64,000 bases of DNA, from positions 1 to 64,000 of the forward strand of contig JAVSML010024276.1 of NCBI GenBank assembly GCA_038503035.1, in the 5' to 3' direction. This document shows, piece after piece, positions 21,656 to 33,545 of this stretch (position 1 is its first letter; each line of letters starts with the position of its first letter). A program made the translations under genes and the position numbers. Source of the DNA: Crocodylus rhombifer (lineage: Eukaryota > Chordata > Crocodylia > Crocodylidae). The notes below the pieces were generated by a model. The model did not search any database and was not told the origin of the DNA. It saw only the letters and a list, made by a program, of their open reading frames with translations.

Positions 21656-23445
21656 TGAAATATTGGTTCAAGCACCAATTCTTTCCTAGTATGCAGTCTA
21701 TAACTGAGAAGTCATTGACCCTTTCCTCAGACTAGCCCTTAATAGTATCAGTCCCTCAGCCTCTTGACAGGTGTGCATCTGTTTCCAGTGAATGAAGTGG
21801 CAAAACTTCCATTGACATCAGTGGAAGCAAGGTTGGATTCTTTGTCTAGTGTTGCCATGCACTCTCAATCCTTCCTGCTAGAGCACTCATTGCTACAAGT
21901 CCTGCCCATTGTGAAATAACTGAAGTAATAATGCCTGAGGTATGTGAGTTACTGATATCTCTCACACAGATGCAAATGGTTGTGAAAGAAATAGAGACAC
22001 TGACAGGATTCTTAGTATTAACTTTTGTGGAGTAACATCAAGAATGGTTTGGTTGGTAAGAGCTTTGTGAATGAGGAGAGAGATGACAGAAATGGAATCA
22101 GGCTACATTGCAATCTGCACACTGGGAATGGACATTGTTTACAAGAGGACACAGGAGACCAAACATCACACTGCTTTTAACTGTACCATAAGTAGTTCTT
22201 GTTTACTTATGACAGTGACCTGCGGCATCCGACTTTTTTTTAAAGCCTTCAGCCACATATATATAGATGAACATTGCCTCAAAGTCTCATTACATTGAAC
22301 TATATTTGAAGTTTTATGAGTTTTCTATCCTATGGGTCTGTCTGAAATATGTGAAAGGTAACAAAGTTTTAGAAATAAAGTACTGGGATTTAATTAAATA
22401 CAGCAAAGGGGCTCCCCTCCCCTGCCCTATACCTCTCACGTATTTTCCAGGCACGTCTCCTTTATTTTATTACCACTACATTAACAGATCCACTTCAAGG
22501 AGCTGATCATGACCTAGGAAATAGAAAGAGACAAAAACGGGAAGAGTTAGAAAGGACAATGGAAACCTAAAAGGAATTTTATGTTCCTTTGGCAGTAATT
22601 AATGCGGTGCAGTATTAAAAAAAACCCATGTTAAAATCATGCTGAGCGCTAGGGAGAGAATGCAGGGCAGATATTCCATACACAGTCAAAAACTTGATAT
22701 TTAGCCTGCAGAACTTCAGTATCATTCTCTTTTTGGTAGATTCCACTTGCCCTTTTATTATACATGTAATACGGTTAGCATACTAACTGGTAAATAAGAA
22801 CATTGATATTACTGTGAAACACTACTTAAAGGAAACAGTTTCTGCAGCCATAGCATTATAAAAAGAAATACTCAGCAGTTAAACCAATGATTTTTAAGTG
22901 GACTTCAGAATAATTTAAACTAAAGATATATATATATGTGTAAATCAATAAAAAATGGTTGGCTCCTAATAAAACATGAGATTTATATATGTTATAATGT
23001 GCAATTAAAGTTCCTTATACACAAATACATCCCAAAAGCTAATATCTCCAAGTTTTGCAATGAAGCCTGAGAGTAATTCTCAGAATTTGATTGCTGTACA
23101 TAAACAAGAGTTCTCATCCTTTTTCATCAGCCTCCTCTTGACCTGATTCATCACTGATGATCTGGTGTCACTATTCACCATAACTTAAGATTCATTTTCA
23201 TGGTAAGAAACAGCTCTCACAAATTCTGCTTTGCAGCAATATGATATGAGTCAGAGATACAGAAGAAGCAACCGATGAGAGAGATGGCTTATGTGTACAC
23301 AAAGATGTGCTGGGTAAGCAACAAGAAGAGGTAGGCAGAAGGCAGATGTAGTTAGTCAGCAGTTCTGAGATTGTGCCAGCTGCTACCACCCCAGTTCTGA
23401 CATGGGGCCCAAGTTAGCAAAGCACTCAAGCATGCGCTCAAGTCA
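21656..23445. other. No feature seen (AT-rich)
   Basis: About 1.8 kb without supported genes. A short (TA)n run lies at about 22926-22937. No repeat named. Confidence 0.4.
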
Positions 23446-23835
23446 ATGGCTAAGTATAGACAGTCTAAAAGCCTGAGGCTGAATCGATTCAAGCTTTTCA
23501 GGTTAGTCTAAGCTGCGTAGATTGAACTGATAATCAAGTGAACAGATATTCACTTTTGATTCCAGAAATGCACCCACATGCCTGCAGTAGTCCAGGCCAG
23601 AAGCCAGAGGCGCTAGAGCACCCCTCCCTGCTTGGCTGAACAGACAGCTTGGGCTAAGGCTTGCCCATCCATGCTGCAAGGGAGGGGGTTTGCTGAAGGA
23701 CTGTGAGTTAACTTGAGTCTGGAGGGGATCTGGGACAGAAGTTCAATAAACCCATTTAACCTAAATCAGTTAAGTCTGATATTGCATCCATCCAGATTTA
23801 TTTTAAATTAGTTTCAGCCATTTTGAAAGTGGTTT
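23446..23835 (+). mobile_element. Class II element, family B, second copy
   Basis: The left end at 23450-23545 shares its word order with the terminus at 15065-15146 (here on the opposite strand). The segment to about 23830 has an inverted-looking right side ('acctaaatcagttaagtctg'), weakly complementary to the left end. Boundaries are approximate. Confidence 0.4.
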
Positions 23836-24005
23836 GTGTGTGTCGCAGGACACTCCTGTGCCCTGCTCCTAGTGAGGTATGAACTTAAGGGGGAAGGTGT
23901 GTCGCACCTGCACTGAAGTACCCTGCTCCTAGGAAAAGGTACAGGTGCCGGTTGCTGGGGCAACTGCAGTTTGGTCAGCTGACTGGAAGAGGGCAGGGCC
24001 TGGCC

Positions 24006-24013
24006 TATATAAA
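24006..24013 (+). promoter_or_regulatory. TATA box candidate
   Basis: TATATAAA preceded by a GC-rich stretch ('gagggcagggcctggcc'), as in pol II promoters of LTR elements. No expression evidence can be drawn from sequence. Confidence 0.35.
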
Positions 24014-24344
24014 CAGCCTAGGCTGAGGTCAAGTAGGTAGATCTTCATTAATATTCAAGGGAGAAGGAGCTCTGCTAGAGAAGGTAGCCTAGAGGAGCTT
24101 GATGGCCTGAGCAGCTTTGGTTTGAGGACTGGGTAGAGAATGCCTTGGTAAGAGTTTGACTGATGATTAGCCAGGTGGCTTAGAGGTTTCTGTTTAGCCA
24201 GGAGGCTTAGTTCTGAGTTGAAGCTGATGGGCTTGCATTAATGTTTTTGGTTGTTTGTTGTTACTCTGGAGGACCAGGTGAGGCTAATAGGGATTGGAAG
24301 AGGCCTCATAGGGGATCCACAACAGTGTGGGGACCCTGGTGCCA

Positions 24345-24680
24345 GAGAGGATACTGCATTTAGAAGTGCACTGATCCCAGCCCTGAGAACGGGCACAGTG
24401 CATTGGGGCCAAGTAAGGTTGAGGCTGCCTGAGCCCCACAGGGGTTGTAGACCTGAGGATGGGGTGTACTGGCCCCAGCCCTGAGAAGGCACAGTGCATT
24501 GGGGGCCAGGCATAGCTATGACCACCTGAGCCCCAGGGAGGAGACACAGGCAAGAAGCCCCAGGGAGGATGTTTACTTAATTCCCCAGAGGGGAATTTGG
24601 GGGCCAGGCACAACTATGGCCAGCTGAGCCCCAATTGTGAGGCTAGGCCCCGGTGTTGGCAGGGAGCACAAGGCTAGGCC
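24345..24680. repeat. Degenerate tandem repeat, ~100-base unit
   Basis: The words 'cccagccctgagaa', 'ggcacagtgcattgggg' and 'ctgagcccca' recur in order at about 24376, 24475 and (partly) 24594. The period is near 100 bases and the copies are diverged. Confidence 0.6.
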
Positions 24681-25085
24681 CCAGTGCAGGCCATGAGAGT
24701 GGGATGAGCCCAGGGAGCACCTGTGAGGGTGTGGGCAACTGAGACTAGCCCAGAAGGTGTCCGTGAGGGTGCAGCAAGGGATTTTGATTAGACAATGTCC
24801 GGTACCTCTGAGAGGCTTGGGGTGTGGTATCGGGGGTAGTAGGAGCCATGCATAGCTCTGAAGGCTTTAGGGCATGGAGTCAGCAAAGACTGGGCACAGA
24901 CCATGATACATCAAGGGTACCATGTTCAAGGGGCTGAAAAGGCAGCCTCCCATAGCACTAATGACATCAAAGACATGGCGGGTGAGAATGAGGGTGTATT
25001 GATACCAACTTGGCACAGTAGGGAGTGCTAGGAAAGATCACGGCTGCTCCTAGGACCCTGCCCAATGCCAGTGTGCACTGAATTT

Positions 25086-25512
25086 CCATTGATACAGGTT
25101 TGAAACCAGTTTCTGATCACTTATACCAGTTTATTTGTAACTTCTGATCCTAGCCAATGAGGCTAAGGGTAGAAACAGATGTTGCATTTGAATTGGTTCT
25201 GATTGATCTGAGTCAAAATCTGGGAGTGGCATAGCCCTTTACACAGGTTGTCTCTGGAATCAAAGGCTATTAGCTTGATTTAGACTCAATTGTCCTGGGG
25301 AAAAAGTGTTATCTAAAAACCGAGGTTGGACTTCTCCTAGGGCAAACAGGATTCTACAGATGTACAAACTCATTGTCGCACGTTAAGTACCTGTGACACA
25401 TCTGAGAGTGCTTTTTCCCAGAACTATCATGGCTTATGCAATTTGACTGGCAATTAACTTGAATATGTAAACCTTTGTGCCTGTTGTGATGCGAGTCAAA
25501 ACCCAGGATAAA
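25086..25512. other. No clear feature; possible class II end
   Basis: A 'gggtagaaacagatgttgca' word at 25168 resembles other class II ends in the window ('gggacagacattc'). No partner was found. Nothing else recognised. Confidence 0.3.
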
Positions 25513-25543
25513 CCCCCCCCCCCCCCCCCTTTTTTTTTTTTTT
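25513..25543. repeat. Adjacent poly-C and poly-T tracts
   Basis: Seventeen C (25513-25529) are followed directly by fourteen T (25530-25543). The array is prone to polymerase slippage, so its exact length is likely to vary between reads and individuals. Confidence 0.95.
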
Positions 25544-25639
25544 CTTTTACCTTGGGTTCCCATATAACAGGCTTTGTCCCAAGATAAACCTAATGCTTGT
25601 TTTTACCTCTAGTCATTTGCCTAAAGATAAGCATGTGCA

Positions 25640-26140
25640 TATGAAATAGCTTGCTGAATGCCATTTAAACTGGATGAACTTTCACTTAAAGTGACACCAT
25701 GGTTGCTTATAGATTTGTTTAAAAAAAAAACAAAAACAAACCAAAAACCCCCAAACAGAGCTTTACTTTATAATTGGTGGGCTTTCATGCCAAACCCAGA
25801 AGAGACATCACACTAGTTGGACTTGCCCAACATCTGTATAGACCAGGTGCTTTAGTGGGGCTTTTTTGGTGTTTTTGTCTAATAGCTGATTGAATCAACT
25901 TTAGATAAAAGCTCCAAACAGCCTCACTGAAGCACCCATCTATACAGACACTGTGGTGCTGGGTCCAACTAACCTGCTGCTGCTTCTGGTAAAACATGTT
26001 TTTGGGTTTTTTTGTTGTTTGTTTGTTTTTTTAACATCTGTAAGCAGCCATTGTACCCTGGTTCATTACCAATTTAATTTATGCTGTCCAGGTAAGGGTT
26101 AAACTGGTTTAAGTGAATCCATACTTAGGTACTGAATTAA
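25640..26140. mobile_element. Long foldback (palindromic) DNA element
   Basis: An imperfect palindrome is centred near 25892 with arms of about 200-250 bases. Left-arm words are found complementary and in reverse order on the right: 'tggttgcttatagattt' (25700) with 'acatctgtaagcagcca' (26034); 'actagttggacttgc' (25813) with 'gggtccaactaacct' (25959); 'atctgtatagaccaggtgct' (25831) with 'agcacccatctatacagaca' (25931); and 'ggggcttttttggtg' with 'agctccaaacagcc'. A- and T-rich tracts mirror each other as well. Non-autonomous foldback elements have this form. Outer limits are fuzzy because both sides become AT-rich. Confidence 0.72.
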
Positions 26141-26290
26141 CTGCATTGCAAAGCACTGATATGGGTCCCTTTTAAACCAGATTAACTAAAGGAGATTAAT
26201 CCAGTTTAACTAGATTAATCAAATCAATCCCTAATACTAATTTAATTAGATTAACTAGTCCAATTTAGTTAAACTGGTGCAATTTCCTAG
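26141..26290. repeat. AT-rich segment rich in 'agattaact/ggtttaa' words
   Basis: Repeated and inverted forms of 'aaccagattaacta', 'agtttaactagattaat' and 'ttagttaaactgg' occur. It may be the edge of the neighbouring foldback or another MITE. Confidence 0.35.
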
Positions 26291-29200
26291 CTGCTGCTCA
26301 TTCTGAGACCAACTGTCTTTCTTTTTAAGTAACTCCCCTGCTACCCATGGGATTACTCAGGAGAAAGATGGCCTGATTCACCTAATGGTCTCGCATTCTG
26401 GCCCTTAGTAGTGTACCCTTTGTAGCAATGTTACAGAGAAAAGCGCTTGCCAGATAAATAAAAGAACTGCAGCAAACTTACTTTTCTCTGCTAAGGAGAT
26501 AAGCGCTGTGCTGGTACTTGTGCTGTAGGAAATGAAGCACTTGGCCAGCAAAGAAAAATTAAAAAACCTGGCATGACCCAGAGAGGAAGCAGCAGAAATA
26601 CATCCTAAAACATAATGAGAGAATAACCTTGATAGACCTAAAGACTTCTTTTCTGCTTCCCCTGTCTCCTTCATGTACATTGGAATGTGGTGACAGTTCC
26701 AATAAACCTCATTAAATCTTTACAGAATTACCTTTCTTTTAGCTTTTCAGAATTCCACTCGTATTGCATGCTTCATGCATGTCCTGAAATGAGCCTGTTC
26801 CCTTAACATAAAACTCCTGTGAGATGTTTTCCAATAGGACTATTAACAAAGCAATTATTTTTTCAGTGCAACATTCATTTGCACAACAATCTGCCAGCCA
26901 TCCTCAATGCAGTATTTGAAGAAAATGTAGTTTTCATTTGGGTATAAAGCTGATTGCATGATCAATCAATTTTAGTAGTGTTCTGGGCTAGCTTTCTAGT
27001 GTGCTTCCAGTCATAAACTTTAAAAATAAAAATTGGGGAGCTACTTGAAATTCAAAAGAATGAAGAATTCAAGTCTACACTTACAAACTTATTTCAAACA
27101 ACCTACAGTGCACAGTTGCTTCAGCCTGGAACTTTGGTTTTGTTCTAAAAACAAAGACGGCCTACAAATGCACATTAGGACCTGATGTCATTTATTGGGG
27201 CATGTGGACCTGTAGTTTTGTTTTGGTCACATGGCTAATGTATAGCTGTGAAATGTGAAAAATGTGAAAAAATATGTGAAATGTGAAAAATATTGTTAGA
27301 GTTGCAAGTAGCAACAACTTCTCTTCCTTTCTTCACAAATGGAAAGGGTGGAACCTTTTTCTTATTAAAAATATTTTAGAAATCCAAGCAAACTGCAATG
27401 TAAAGAAATAATAAGGCACGATTTGGGGTACAACTCCAAATTCGGAGCACTGCAAAACAGCAGATTCACACAAACCAAGGAAGCGTACACATGTCATTTG
27501 TACCCATCAGTTTTTGAAAATCTATTTTTGGGCCTCACATAATCCCTCACTCATTTACCATTTGATGTTTAATTGTTCTAGATCATAAGTAGCTGAAATC
27601 CCTATCTTGCCACCCAATTTCATGCTTCTTAAAGTGCTTTCTCATCAGTCAAACATGATGCCAGGAAGGCTTCAGCTGTTTTAATTTTGCAGATTTGCTT
27701 GCTTTATTTGTGCAGATTTGTATATTAGCATATAACACTTATTGCAATATATATTAAATCTGTATCCCAAAATGTGTTCATGGAATCAAGCATTGATGAA
27801 GTCCTTAAAGGAATTCCAGAACAACTGCTGAAGGATACAAATGATCATCTGCTTCTTTTGCATTTGCCTTAAATAAATCCAAATGGAAATGGTGTTTTAT
27901 AGCACAGACAGCTAGGGGCCAGCACCAGCTCATGTTTGTATCTGTGACCATCAAAGTCTGCTCCAGAAGTCCCCTGGGCAATTGCTGCTTATTTGTATGG
28001 CACACAATTTGCATACTCTAACGAGATGGGTTATAATTGGCCTTCATTGATTTTGTTTTCATTGAGCTAAAATAGAGTTAGAGCTTCTTAGGCTATGAGA
28101 GCTGATTGATTTGCGGTAGAATTCAGAACTATTCAGTTGAAGAAATAATTAATTATGTTCTTATTTAGTAATCATCAGAGTCCGAGCTTGTTTCTTACCA
28201 GCTCAGTGGGCACAGATGATTTTTGCTTTTAGACTGAGTCCCTGCTTTTAAGAGCTGTGATATAGCTGCAATATGCACGCCACAATTTTACAACAGATAC
28301 ATGTACAGACTCCATTCTATACCCCTTTACATCAATATATCTTCCTACATAAATACCTTCATCCCCATCCTATGAAGTTCTTTTTTTTCTATAGTCAGTT
28401 TTGTTTGGTCCTTTCAGATACCTGGTGATATGGCTTGCCAAACTTTGTTTTGGAAAATAAACCAATTTTAAAACTGAAACAAAAATTAAAAGAAAAAAAT
28501 GCTGAAAAACAACACATGAAAAGATCAGTTTTGAAGAAACAAAATGTATAATGCTTTAGAATATTTTAGATGGACTAAATAACCTTGTTTTGAGCAAGAA
28601 CCAGTGGTGAATAGATTCACTCGGTTGCTGATTATATGCTGTGGAAAAAACTCTATAAAGCTGCAGCAGTGTTTGGATATGTATCTGTGGTTGAGTGTTA
28701 TGTAATTATGTTATAACTGGAAATATAAATGCTGTCCCTTATTGCAGTTTTCTCATGAGATTTTTTTTTACTTAAAAGCTAGTGGTATGCTTTTCAGTGG
28801 ATGGTCTGGTGGAAGTATATTTTATAAGCTGCTTCTGTGGGGGCTGAAAGCAAGACTAGAGTGGCCTTATGCAGAAAAGTTAGCTTCGGCAGATATGTAA
28901 TGGTGACTATGTATGGTACATCTAGTGCATACTTCGTATCTTCTAGTTGCAGCATAATATGGTACCAAGACTTGTTAGTTCTGTTAAGTGGTGACTCTTA
29001 CTGCAACTATTGGGTTATGTACTAATGAATTGATTCTAAGCACTTTCTGTGCTGTTGCCAGGAAAGCAGAGCTCAATGCATAAACTGAAACAAGTAAGTA
29101 AACAAAGAAACCTCTGGGCAAGTACCACCACAGGTGAAATGGTTCTTAAATATAAGGACTTCCTGTGACTTGTTTGGATGAAACCTTTTGATTTACGGAT

Positions 29201-30146
29201 TACTATGCAGAGGACACGCATGTTCGCAATGTGAGTATTATACTAAAATTTGGAGTGGCCCATAGCTCTTCATAAATGTGAAAGGAAAATCAGATGTTTG
29301 CTATAAGCCTGAGTAAGGGACAGTAACTAGTTGTGCTGCCTCAAGAGCCAGGACTCAAGCTGCAAGTCGGAGAACAATTCAACGTTTTCTTTCCCTTTGC
29401 TCCATGGGAGAACTGATTTCTGACAGCCCTTTTTACTGCCACATATTCTCTCCTGAACAGCTACTCTGGTCTTCATAGAGTCAAAATTCTTTCAACTGCC
29501 TTTTGGGGAATGAATTATTCAACAGGGATTAGGTAGCCAATAGAAACCCTGCCCACCCACTTCCTGCCCATCTTTGCTGAAGAGGAAACAGTATTACCTG
29601 AAAAGGATTCTTCCCCATTTTGCTGTCCTTTACAATACAGGTATTGGGTTCCAGGAATAAAAGAAGTGCTTTATACCCTTTAAGCTCCAATTATAATGGT
29701 CCATTTTCTGGCCCAGTAGTTATAACAGCACCAGAGTTGATCAAAAGATTTTAAAACAATCCATAAAATATTCTATTATTTTCATTTAAAAAATAGTTGA
29801 AATCGAAATCTTCAATTTTTGAAATTTATGAAGATTATTTCTTGTCTCTTCCCTTTTTTCCTTCATTTATCTGTCTTCCCTCCCCTTTGTTTCTATTATG
29901 CTATTAAAAAGGAAATGAAAATTAAAAAAACAAAAGGCTAAGTTTTTTACAATTTTTTTGGAAAAGTGAATACAAACGAGCACTTTCTCATGAATATTTT
30001 CCAGTTTGGAAAAAGGGTATTTCAACATAACAAAACTTCTACCCAAAAAGAATTTTAACCCAGCTTTTCCTGTATAGGCATTTTAAAAAACATATGTCAA
30101 AGTGTATTTTAATAATGGTGAACAAACCTGAATAACTCTACTACTT
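26291..30146. other. No feature seen (AT-rich, 3.9 kb)
   Basis: No gene, named repeat or RNA gene supported. A small local duplication of 'atgtgaaaaatgtg' text lies at about 27253-27292. Open frames are at chance length. Confidence 0.45.
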
Positions 30147-30430
30147 ACAGGCCATATCTACATGCGTGGTGGACTGCGCTCATTTAGTACTTGCATAACC
30201 AAGTACTAAATGACTGTGTAGTAACTGGTGTTACTATGCAGTAGCATCTCCGCACAGGTTTTTTCCTGATGCTAGTGTTACCATTGTTTTCTGATATTAC
30301 TGTTACTATGCAGTAACTTATTACTACTGTGCAGTAGTGTTGTGTCATATCATGATTAGTGCCCCCAATGCTACTGCTTATTGCTCCTGTGCAGCAGCAT
30401 CTTGTGTAGCCATGGCCACTGAGACAGCGA
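30147..30430. mobile_element. MITE-like DNA element, family A copy 2
   Basis: Shares its structure and words with 3112-3370. A 'ggccatatctacatgc' left end is followed by a hairpin 'catttagtacttg...caagtactaaatg' (30180-30211), then 'tgtgtagtaactggtgttac' and many 'actgtgcagtag' words. The right end is less clear. Confidence 0.6.
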
Positions 30431-31149
30431 AGGTACAGACTGGCTCCAAAGCTCATAAAGTCGATGGTAATCTTTCCTATTGACCTAAATCAGTTTTGAA
30501 TCAGATGCTAAGGGATGGATCCACAGAAAGACTTAAGTTTTACGACATATAGTGTTGCTGCTTAGTACAGTCCACAACCCTGGGTTGGGTGCTTAGGTTA
30601 TTTGTATAGTTCACGGAGAGCTTAAGAATGGGAGCCATAAATCCCCCTAATTGGTTAACTGGACATGCTAGGGCTAGTGGTGTATACTATGCCCTAATTT
30701 CTCTCCAGAACTTAGTTGCTGACCTGGGCTGTAGGGAAGCACCTTTCACTGATTAGGGTTCACAACCCTAAATCATATCCTGGAAGAGTCAGCCTTTTCT
30801 AAGGAGAAGCTGTCCTGATCTTTTACCCAATAGATCAGTGATTAGAAACTCTTCTGTGAAGTAGGAGACTGGGGTGCAATTCCCTTCCCTTTCTGAGGGG
30901 AAATTTGAACACACACCTTGCTTCTGCCCCTTGCATCTGTCAACTGAATAGTTTAACCATCAAGTTGTAATTAGGGCTCTGGGAATCCAGGCTTTTCCTC
31001 TTCCCTGTAAGCTTCCTGTGAGGTTATTAAGTCATGCTGTCTCTGTGTGGCCTGAAGAATGCAGAGCAGAAGTGCTTCAGGAATAGGGACTGAGAAGTGA
31101 TATCCCAGACTACAGATTGACAGAGCAGTTAGTGGGGACACGGGAGATG
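30431..31149. other. No feature seen
   Basis: Mixed composition. Segments near 30510-30790 have the look of an old interspersed repeat ('gggatggatccacagaaaga', 'gattagggttcacaacccta') but could not be assigned. Confidence 0.35.
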
Positions 31150-31439
31150 CACTTTAAACCCCCTTAGGCAGAGGAAGGAACTGAATGAGGATCTTTTGTA
31201 TTTCGAGAGGAAGAGTACATCCACTGGGATCTCTGCTGGGGAGGGGGCTCTTCTCAGCCAGACTGGCTGACCTACTCCACCGGGCTTTAAACTAAGCCCG
31301 CGGGGGGATGGGGGGACTACCGTCACTGCTGGCCCACTGAGCAACCCTTGCAAAGCCAGCAGACCAAGGCACTTAAGGGAGCCCACCCCTGCCCCAGCCC
31401 TGGAATGAACTGTACCAAGGCAAGGGCCTCCAAGGGGAC

Positions 31440-31995
31440 ACATGCTAGGAACTTGGGAACAAGCAGGAGGAACTTGTCCTCCTGTTTAACACAAATAACT
31501 ATGATGTCATAGGGATAACGGAGACCTGGTGGGACTCCACCCATGACTGGGCCACAGGTATAGATGGCTATACCCTGTACAGGAGGGATCAAGTGGACAA
31601 AAGGGGCGGGGATGTAGCTCTCTATGTCAAGGAAAGCTGTGCATCCCTGCAAGCCAACACTGGGACCCATGGTGGACTTGAGACCCTCTGGGTTAAAATC
31701 CATGGAGAACACGGCACAGGGATACTATGATAAGAGTCTACTATAGACCCCCTACCCAGGGTCAAGACCTTGACCAGGCGTTTGCCAGGGAATTGGCTGA
31801 GGCTGCGTGCTCCTGGTCCATGGTTGTCATGGGAGACTTAAACTACCTGGACATCTTGTGGGAGGAGCTGTCAGCAAATCCGAGCAGTCGCAAAGCTTTC
31901 TCTCATGTGGATGACCTCTATCTGATGCAGGAAGTCTATGGGCTGAAGAGAGAGAAAGTGCTGCTCAACCTGGTACTAGGAACTGGGGGATGACC
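31440..31995 (+). pseudogene. CR1 ORF2 remnant, APE-type endonuclease part
   Basis: The endonuclease nicks target DNA during insertion. Readable pieces in two frames are LGNKQEELVLLFNTN, IGITETWWDSTHDW (with the catalytic Glu), VALYVKE, VYYRPPTQGQDLDQ, VVMGDLNYLDI (Asp and Asn of the active site) and LLNLVLGTG. The text then jumps to the RT linker end (KSAGPD), so the SDH box with the catalytic His is lost in the deletion. Confidence 0.85.
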
Positions 31996-32004
31996 TAATC
32001 AGCA

Positions 32005-33460
32005 ACCTAATGATTGAAGGGAAGTCAGCGGGCCCTGATGTTTTACACCCAAGGGTACTCAAAGAGCTGGCAGGCATCATAGCTTAGCCCCTGGCATGGA
32101 TCTTTGAGAACTCCTGGTGCTCAGGTGAAGTGCCCGATGACTGGAGGAAGGCCAATGTGGTTCCTATCTTCAAAAAAGGGAGGAAAGTGGATCTGGCAAA
32201 CTACAGGCCCATCAGCCTGACCTCTATCTTGGGGAAGGTCTTGGAAAAGATTATCAAAGAGGCCATCCTATACAGGCTAGCTGATGGCAATATGCTGAGG
32301 GATACCCAGCATGGATTTGTTGTGGGTAGGTCTTGCTTGACCAATCTCATTTCCTTTTATGACCAGGTATCCTATCACCTGGACAAGGGGGAAGAGATTG
32401 ATGTCATATATTTTGACTTTAAAAAAGCCTTTGATCTGGTATCCTATGATCACCTCTTGGTAAAACTGGCTAACTGTTGCCTCGACCTCACCATGATCTG
32501 CTAGCTGGGGAATTGGCTCCGCAGCAGGACCCAGAGGGTGGTGGTTGATGGAAGTCAATCATTGTGGTGCCCTGTGACCAGTGGGGTCCCTCAAGGCTCT
32601 GTCCTAGGGCCTTTACTTTTTAACATCTTCATCAATGATGTAGGTGATAGTATTAGAAGTGCACTGGTCAAGTTCACCAATGACACCAGACTCTGGGATA
32701 AAGCATCCACACCTGAGGACAGGAGGGTGATCCAGGTAGATCTTGACAGGCTCATGAAATGGGTGGATGAGAACCTGATGGTGTTTAACACCAAAAAATG
32801 CAAGGTTCGCCACCTTGGGAAGAAAAACCTGCAGCATCCTTATAGGCTCAGCAGTGCTACGTTGGTTAGCACTATGGATGAAAGGGACTTGGGGGCCATG
32901 ATTGACCACAAGATGAACATGTGCCTTCAATGTGATACTGCGGCTAGTAAAGTGAGCAAAATGCTGGCTTGCATCCATAGATACTTCTCAAGCAAATTCC
33001 GGGATGTCATTCTCCCTTTGTACTCGGCCTTGGTGAGGCCGCAGCTGGAGTACTGCGTCCAGTTTTGGGCTCCACAATTCAAAAAGAATGTGGAGAAGCT
33101 TGAGAAAATACAGAGGACAGGCACATGCATGATCAGAGGTCAGGATAACCTCATGACGAGAGGCTGAGAGCCATGGGACTTTTCAACCTGGAAAAGCACA
33201 GTTTCTGGTGATCTGGTGGCCACCTACAAGTTTATTAGGGGTGTTCACCAGGAAATGGGGAAACATCTGTTCACCAGAGTGCCCCAAGGGATGTCAAGAT
33301 AGAATGGTCACAAACTTCTCTGCGACTGTTTTAGACTGGACATAAGGAAGAACAACTTTACTGTCTGAGCCTCCAAGGTTTGGAATAGACTGAGGTGGTT
33401 CAAGCACCCACTTTGAACGCCTTCAAGACATTTTTGTATGTTTATCTTGCTGGGATCCTA
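32005..33460 (+). pseudogene. CR1 ORF2 remnant, reverse transcriptase part
   Basis: The frame 32130-32504 carries the RT entry (VVPIFKKGRKVDLANYRPI), [13 protein letters not shown] and motif A (IDVIYFDFKKAFD), then meets a stop. The frame 32538-33167 carries motif B ([20 protein letters not shown]), motif C and the PQLEYCVQFWAPQFKK box. Motif C is FTND: the first catalytic Asp is Asn, from codon AAT at 32679-32681. The C-terminus continues in other frames to about 33460. Inactive. Confidence 0.9.
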
Positions 33461-33545
33461 TGATCCCTGCTGACTTCCTGCCCCTGGGCAGAGGGTTGGA
33501 CTCAATGATCCTCTGGGGTCCTTTCCAGCCTGAATATCTTTCTAT

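Larger units (their letters stand above)
23836..25085 (+). mobile_element. LTR-like or promoter-bearing repeat block
   Basis: The block starts near 'tgtcgcaggacactcctgtg' (23843). It carries a TATA box within 'ggcctatataaacagc' (24003-24018), then about 300 bases of transcript-like text and a tandem array (24345-24680). The order (5' TG, 'gggcagggcctgg' before a TATA box, R-like text) resembles the LTR of a retrotransposon. No paired LTR, primer-binding site or coding region was seen, so the LTR reading is tentative. Confidence 0.3.
31150..33545 (+). mobile_element. CR1 LINE with internal deletion
   Basis: The copy contains the end of ORF1 (ARLADLLHRALN then TAA, 31258-31296), an endonuclease region (about 31440-31995), the RT and C-terminal domain (about 32000-33460) and the CR1 3' end ('actcaatgatcctctggggt', 'ttctatgaaatcta' at 33532-33545). 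Relative to the nearly complete copy at 35774-39890, the whole endonuclease-RT linker is missing at about 31993. The copy is 5'-truncated within ORF1, and its left boundary is approximate. Confidence 0.9.

Noticed and set aside
23836..25085. Endogenous retrovirus provirus
   Set aside because: Only a promoter-like block is visible. No gag, protease, polymerase or envelope reading and no second LTR were found.
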